Source of the DNA: Pseudomonadota bacterium
Lineage (GTDB): Bacteria > Pseudomonadota > Gammaproteobacteria > Burkholderiales > Thiobacillaceae
Length of the DNA stretch: 64,000 bases
Reading direction: 5' to 3'
NCBI GenBank assembly: GCA_021847835.1
Contig: JAJZPR010000003.1
Location: 96,495 to 160,494, forward strand
Shown: piece after piece, positions 60,492 to 64,000 of the stretch
How the letters are laid out: every line of letters starts with the position of its first letter
How positions within the stretch are numbered: the stretch's first letter is position 1
Position numbers and translations under genes: made by a program
The notes under the pieces: model-generated
Seen by the model: the letters and a program-made list of their open reading frames with translations, nothing else
Database searches by the model: none
What the model was told of the DNA's origin: nothing

Positions 60492-61226
60492 ATGATCGTT
60501 CTGTTCACCGATTTCGGCACGCGCGATCCCTATGTGGGGCAGGTCAAGGCGCGCATTCACGAACTGGCGCCGGCGCAGCAAGTGGTGGATCTGCTGCACG
60601 AAGCGCCCGACTTCAACGCCCATGCAGGGGCGCATCTCATCGCCGCCTTCGCGCCCGGCTTCCCGCCCGGTACGGTGTTCATGTGCGTGGTCGATCCAGG
60701 CGTCGGCACCGGACGCGACGGCGTGGTGCTGACCGCAGGCGGGCGCTGGTTCGTCGGGCCCGACAACGGTCTGCTCTCCATCGTGGGCGCGCGCAATACC
60801 GATACGAAGATCTGGCGCATCACCTGGAAGCCCGAGCATGCCGCCGCCACCTTTCATGGGCGCGACATCTTCGCCGTCATCGCCGCGCTTGTTGCCAAGG
60901 GTGAGTTTCCGCACGAAAAGGTGGAAGCGAAATCCAAACTGCACGTCGAGTTCGACGCCGGCGACTTGCCGCGGATCATCTACATCGACCACTACGGCAA
61001 TGCCTGGAGCGGCCAGCGCGCGGCAGGCGTGCCGCAAAGCTCGCGCATCGTCGCGCGCAATGTGGAATTCCGCCATGCGGACACCTTCGGCGCGGTGGAC
61101 AAGGGCGAGGGGTTCTGGTTCGGCAACAGCGCAGGGTTGGTCGAACTCGCCATCAACCGCGGCAGCGCGGCCGAAAAGCTGGGGCTGAAGGTGGGCGACG
61201 CCATACAGGTGTTCAGGCCCAACTAG
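60492..61226 (+). CDS. SAM hydroxide adenosyltransferase (S-adenosylmethionine hydrolase, DUF62)
   Basis: A 244-residue protein of the fluorinase/chlorinase superfamily. Family landmarks are IVLFTDFGTRDPYVGQ at the start, CVVDPGVGTGRD with Asp68 and Arg75, PDNGLL, and FHGRDIFA with His122. This Asp/Arg/His set marks the SAM-hydrolysing branch, which uses water to split SAM into adenosine and methionine. AGGAG stands five bases before the ATG chosen; another ATG lies five codons upstream. It is convergent with the glycerate kinase gene and shares its stop bases. The cellular role is unclear. Confidence 0.88.
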   Translation: MIVLFTDFGTRDPYVGQVKARIHELAPAQQVVDLLHEAPDFNAHAGAHLIAAFAPGFPPGTVFMCVVDPGVGTGRDGVVLTAGGRWFVGPDNGLLSIVGARNTDTKIWRITWKPEHAAATFHGRDIFAVIAALVAKGEFPHEKVEAKSKLHVEFDAGDLPRIIYIDHYGNAWSGQRAAGVPQSSRIVARNVEFRHADTFGAVDKGEGFWFGNSAGLVELAINRGSAAEKLGLKVGDAIQVFRPN

Positions 61227-62488
61227 ACGACGATCGCCAGCCTGAAATCGTTGACGTTGGTGCGCGTCGGGCCGGTGACGACCAGATTGCCGAGCGCGCT
61301 GAAGAATCCGTAGGCGTCATTCGCATCGAGCATCGCGGCGGCGTCCAGCCCGGCGGCTTCTGCTCGTGCCAGCGTGTCGGGTGTCCAGACCGCCCCGGCG
61401 TTGTCCTCGGTGCCGTCGATGCCGTCGGTGTCGCAGGCGATGGCCCATACGCCGGCCGCATCCTTCATCGCCAGGCCCAGTGCCAGCAGGTACTCGGTGT
61501 TGCGGCCGCCGCGGCCGCTTTCGTTCCTCACCGTGACCGTCGTTTCTCCGCCGGAGAGCAGGGCGAACGGCCGTCTGGCGGATTCGAGCTTTGTCCGGAT
61601 CAGCCCCGCGTGGGCCAGGGCGACGCTGCTCGACTCGCCCTCGATTTCGCCAAGATTGATCACTTCCACGTCCTGATGTTCGAGCCATGCCTGCGCTGCG
61701 GCCAAGACCGAACGCGCGCTGCCGATGATGCGGTTCTCCACATGATCGAATACCGCGCTGCCAGGCTTGGGCGTGTCGGGGATCTCGCCACGCAGGCCGC
61801 GCTGCAAGTGATCGCCTGCCGCCTGCGGCGGATCGATGCCGTAGCGTTCGAGCAGCGCCAGCGCATCGGCGAAGGTGTCGGGGTCGGGGGCGCAGGGCCC
61901 GGAGGCGATGTAGCTCGGATCGTCGCCCACCACGTCGGACAGGATGAGCGCGCGCACGGGCGCCTTGCTCGCGGCGGCGACCCGGCCGCCGGAAAAGCGC
62001 GTGAGGTGCTTGCGCACGGTGTTGATCTCCTGGATCGACGCGCCGCAGGCGAGCAGGGCCTTGGTCAGCGCGCGCAGTTCCTTCAGCGTCACGCCTGTCA
62101 CCGGCAGGGCGAGCAGGCTGGAGCCGCCGCCGGAGACCAGCACCAGCAGGAGATCGTCCGCGGTGAGTTCGCGGATCGCTTCCAGCATGCGGCTTGCGGC
62201 TGCCTCGCCGCGCCCGTCGGGCAAGGGGTGGCTCGCCTCGATCACCTCGATGCGCTTCAAGGGCAGGCCGTGCCGGTAGCGCGTGACCACGAGTCCGGAC
62301 AGAGGCGCGCTGGCCGGCCACAAGTCCTCTACTGTCTGGGCCATTGCGGCGGCCGCCTTGCCGCCGCCGACCACCAGGGTGCGGCCCCTGGGGGGCGAGG
62401 GCAGTTGCGGCGGAAGCAGCATGCGCGGGCTGGCAGCCGCCAGGGCGGCCTCAAATGCGGATTGGAGAAAAGGGGGCTGAATCTTCAT
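61223..62488 (-). CDS. Glycerate 2-kinase (MOFRL/DUF4147 family)
   Basis: A 421-residue protein. The N-terminal DUF4147 domain contains LVVGGGKAAAAMAQ, the catalytic-loop region LVLVSGGGSSLLALP and the segment EINTVRKHLTRFSGGR. The C-terminal MOFRL domain has LLSGGETTVTV and GRGGRNTEYLLA. It makes 2-phosphoglycerate from D-glycerate and ATP, as in the serine cycle or glyoxylate metabolism. A 33-codon upstream extension crosses the hemP promoter and was rejected. No Shine-Dalgarno sequence is evident before the ATG. Confidence 0.9.
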   Translation of the reverse strand: MKIQPPFLQSAFEAALAAASPRMLLPPQLPSPPRGRTLVVGGGKAAAAMAQTVEDLWPASAPLSGLVVTRYRHGLPLKRIEVIEASHPLPDGRGEAAASRMLEAIRELTADDLLLVLVSGGGSSLLALPVTGVTLKELRALTKALLACGASIQEINTVRKHLTRFSGGRVAAASKAPVRALILSDVVGDDPSYIASGPCAPDPDTFADALALLERYGIDPPQAAGDHLQRGLRGEIPDTPKPGSAVFDHVENRIIGSARSVLAAAQAWLEHQDVEVINLGEIEGESSSVALAHAGLIRTKLESARRPFALLSGGETTVTVRNESGRGGRNTEYLLALGLAMKDAAGVWAIACDTDGIDGTEDNAGAVWTPDTLARAEAAGLDAAAMLDANDAYGFFSALGNLVVTGPTRTNVNDFRLAIVV

Positions 62489-62532
62489 GAATGGAGTTTG
62501 CTGTCTTGTGCAGGGACGGGCAAGGAAAAGTG

Positions 62533-62560
62533 TTGACACGCCCATAGTATTAAATATAAT
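62533..62560 (+). promoter_or_regulatory. Sigma-70 promoter of hemP
   Basis: TTGACA and TATAAT are both perfect consensus hexamers, spaced by 16 bases. The -10 overlaps the Fur box. Confidence 0.88.
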
Positions 62561-62576
62561 AAGAACCGTTCTCATT
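62558..62576 (+). promoter_or_regulatory. Fur box at the hemP promoter
   Basis: AATAAGAA-CCG-TTCTCATT is a 19-base inverted repeat with one mismatch between its arms and the usual Fur pattern. It starts inside the -10 and covers the transcription start, an ideal place for iron-dependent repression. Confidence 0.82.
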
Positions 62577-62589
62577 ATCATTGTCAAAA

Positions 62590-62763
62590 ATGAAACAGCA
62601 GGAGCCGCTTCACCCTGGCAAGCGCGAAATAACGCTCGATTTTTCCGGCCCCATCCCGGCCGAGCGGCTGTTCGCCCATCAGGACAGGGTGCAGATCGTT
62701 TTCAGGGGCCAGATTTACACCCTGAGCCTGACCCGCAACCAGAAGCTCATCCTGACCAAGTGA
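62590..62763 (+). CDS. hemP: Hemin uptake protein HemP
   Basis: A 57-residue protein whose second half, GQIYTLSLTRNQKLILTK, is the HemP domain signature. In betaproteobacteria HemP/HmuP works as a small DNA-binding activator of heme-uptake receptor genes or is at least linked to them. It is the first gene after a Fur-controlled promoter, with a 5' leader of only about 25 bases and no visible ribosome binding site. bfd follows after nine bases. Confidence 0.88.
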   Translation: MKQQEPLHPGKREITLDFSGPIPAERLFAHQDRVQIVFRGQIYTLSLTRNQKLILTK

Positions 62764-62772
62764 GGTGATCGA

Positions 62773-62970
62773 ATGTACGTGTGCATCTGCCGCCAAGTGA
62801 CCGACCGCGACATCCGCCAGGCCGTGGCCCAGGGCGCCAGCCGCATGCGCGATTTGCGCGAGCAGCTGGGCGTCAGCGAGCAGTGCGGCAGGTGCGCGGG
62901 CTGCGCGCACGAAGTGCTGAAAGAGGCGCGCGAAAACTGCGCCTGCGCAGCCTGTCCCCGGGCAGCCTGA
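62773..62970 (+). CDS. bfd: Bacterioferritin-associated ferredoxin
   Basis: A 65-residue [2Fe-2S] protein with the BFD pattern Cys4-x-Cys6 and Cys38-x2-Cys41, and the start MYVCICRQVTDRDIRQAV. Bfd reduces the iron core of bacterioferritin to release Fe2+ when iron is short, which agrees with its place behind a Fur box. The tail carries three more cysteines (CACAAC). No bacterioferritin gene lies in the window. Confidence 0.93.
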   Translation: MYVCICRQVTDRDIRQAVAQGASRMRDLREQLGVSEQCGRCAGCAHEVLKEARENCACAACPRAA

Positions 62971-62987
62971 AACCGGGGAGGTAAACC

Positions 62988-63018
62988 GCTGCCGCCCCCT
63001 GGGCCGCAGCCTTTTTTT
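62988..63018 (+). terminator. Possible intrinsic terminator after bfd
   Basis: GCTGC and GCAGC pair around a C- and G-rich inner part that can extend the stem imperfectly, and seven T follow. A second GC-rich block (GCCGGCGCC twice, four bases apart) lies just downstream. Confidence 0.5.
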
Positions 63019-63104
63019 AGCCGGCGCCCTCAGCCGGCGCCGCAAGCAAGCCAGCCCGCTCCGGGCAAGCCAGCTAGTTTTTTAACTGCTTGAACGGAGT
63101 TGTC

Positions 63105-63350
63105 ATGAATCAACCATCACACATCGCAACACCCATGGCCGACCACAACGAACTGATGGCGGGCGCCATTCACCATCTGCGCAATGCCATGGAAACGGGC
63201 TCGCGCCGTTCTTGCGCCGTGGCCTGCATGCTGTTCGCCTGCCTGGGGCAGGACGAGACGCTCGGCGAAAAGCTGTGCGAAGAATGCAAGAACCTGGGCG
63301 AATGCCTGGAGGGCCTCACCCAGTATGCCAATTGGGGTAACCGGCCATGA
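63105..63350 (+). CDS. Small cysteine-rich protein, function unknown
   Basis: An 81-residue protein I do not recognise. It has no signal peptide. The middle is helical with a histidine cluster (AGAIHHLRNAM) and six cysteines at 37, 41, 46, 58, 61 and 67, in a pattern Cx3Cx4C then Cx2Cx5C that could hold a metal or cluster. CGGAG stands five bases before the ATG; a TTG five codons upstream is less likely. It lies between bfd and a DUF6662-type gene, so a link to iron handling is possible by position only. Confidence 0.65.
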   Translation: MNQPSHIATPMADHNELMAGAIHHLRNAMETGSRRSCAVACMLFACLGQDETLGEKLCEECKNLGECLEGLTQYANWGNRP

Positions 63351-63368
63351 CCTGCACGGGCGGAATGA

Positions 63369-63402
63369 TTTTATCAACCAGCCAGTTTTATCAACCAGCC
63401 AG
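63369..63402 (+). repeat. Perfect 17-bp tandem duplication
   Basis: TTTTATCAACCAGCCAG occurs twice in direct succession in the gap before the last gene. Related AGCCAGC fragments occur before the preceding gene as well. Confidence 0.9.
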
Positions 63403-63451
63403 CCCAGGGCGCATTGCCTCCAGCCAGCCGAAATGACTCGATGAGGATGCA

Positions 63452-64000
63452 ATGCGAACCCTGAAACTGATCGCGCCGGCGGCGCTCGCTGCCGCGCTGC
63501 TGGCCCAGATGCCGGCAAGTGCCGACGAAAACCTGCTGGGCTACGTGTCCGGCGCCGAAACCCTGCCACAGGGCGCGAGCGAAGCCTATTTCTTCGTCAC
63601 CCGCCGCTGGGACAAGGGGCGCGGGGAATACACGGCGCATGACTACACGCTGGAATACGAGCACGGCCTGAGCAACCGGCTGACCGGGGCGATCGAACTC
63701 AAGGGCCAGTCGATCGACACCGGCGGGCTGGTCATCGACGGCTACATGCCTGGCCCGGAGCGTTACGGTTTCAAGCCGTCCGGCGTTGAGGCGAAACTCA
63801 AATACAACTTCCTCTCACCCGCCAAGGACGATCTGGGGCTGTCGGCCAGCTTCTCGCTCCAGCAAAGCTGGCTGGACCCGCATTCCGGCAGGGACAAGGA
63901 CACCACCAAGTTCGAGCTGGGCCTGCAGCTGCAGAAACTCTTCCTCGACGACCAGCTGAGCGTGATGCTGAACACAGGCCTGGAGGGCACCTACGCCAAG
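63452..64000 (+). CDS. Exported DUF6662-type protein, N-terminal part
   Basis: The frame is open from the ATG to the window edge (183 codons), so the C-terminus is missing. It has a signal peptide ending near ASA (about residue 23), then DENLLGYVSGAETLPQGASEA and, further on, DGYMPGPERYGFKPSG and FLSPAKDDLGL. I recall these as typical of DUF6662 proteins. The alternating pattern suggests an outer-membrane or periplasmic beta structure. ATGAGG lies before the start. The function is unknown. Confidence 0.75.
   Translation, partial: MRTLKLIAPAALAAALLAQMPASADENLLGYVSGAETLPQGASEAYFFVTRRWDKGRGEYTAHDYTLEYEHGLSNRLTGAIELKGQSIDTGGLVIDGYMPGPERYGFKPSGVEAKLKYNFLSPAKDDLGLSASFSLQQSWLDPHSGRDKDTTKFELGLQLQKLFLDDQLSVMLNTGLEGTYAK

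Noticed and set aside
62489..62587. A 33-codon N-terminal extension of glycerate kinase
   Set aside because: It would run through the hemP promoter and Fur box and adds residues not seen in the family.

Overview
The window is a piece of a GC-rich proteobacterial chromosome and is almost entirely core genes. Gene order (lolB-ispE-tRNA-Gln-prs-rplY-pth-ychF, then tRNA-Tyr/Gly/Thr-tuf, tRNA-Trp-secE-nusG-rplKAJL-rpoBC, str, S10, spc and alpha operons in one run) and the individual proteins point to a betaproteobacterium, probably a respiratory or microaerobic lineage of the Nitrosomonadales/Rhodocyclales type. That placement is inferred from gene content and remembered protein families; no search was run. 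I see no phage, insertion sequence, CRISPR array or rRNA gene. I count 81 protein genes, two of them cut by the window edges, and five tRNA genes.

Positions 1-7600 are a high-affinity respiration block: the end of heme O synthase, an Rrf2-type regulator with three cysteines, a SCO copper chaperone, the cbb3 oxidase genes ccoN-O-Q-P, then after a terminator ccoG, an enlarged FixH-like protein, ccoS and a 35-36 residue single-helix membrane peptide. Positions 7600-11100 (minus strand) hold ftsY-ftsE-ftsX and rpoH; rpoH has its own promoter with a perfect CIRCE operator directly downstream of the -10. Positions 11150-15200 carry a pair of M16 peptidases, rsmD, coaD and a 2[4Fe-4S] ferredoxin. 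A dynamin-like GTPase and mutM lie on the minus strand (15315-18181).

Positions 18229-21684 form a likely metal (zinc) acquisition locus: a small exported protein, an outer-membrane barrel, a ZnuA-like binding protein and a ZnuB-like permease, with no ATPase gene beside them. Positions 21716-28477 carry a TPR lipoprotein, lolB, ispE, tRNA-Gln, prs, rplY, pth and ychF.

Positions 28487-60427 are the translation/transcription supercluster. Clear sigma-70 promoters are visible before the tRNA-Tyr operon, rpsL, rplC and rplN, and an extended -10 before rpsM. Several of these share a GC-rich discriminator, as expected for stringently controlled operons, and the rpsL, rplC and rplN leaders each contain a terminator-like hairpin. 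tuf is present twice and the copies differ at a single base. The L10 leader before rplJ has a repeat element inserted in its conserved stem.

Positions 60492-64000 hold a SAM hydrolase and a glycerate 2-kinase (convergent, sharing one CTAG as both stop codons), then a probable iron-responsive group: hemP with a Fur box over its promoter, bfd, an unrecognised 81-residue cysteine-rich protein and the start of a DUF6662-type exported protein.
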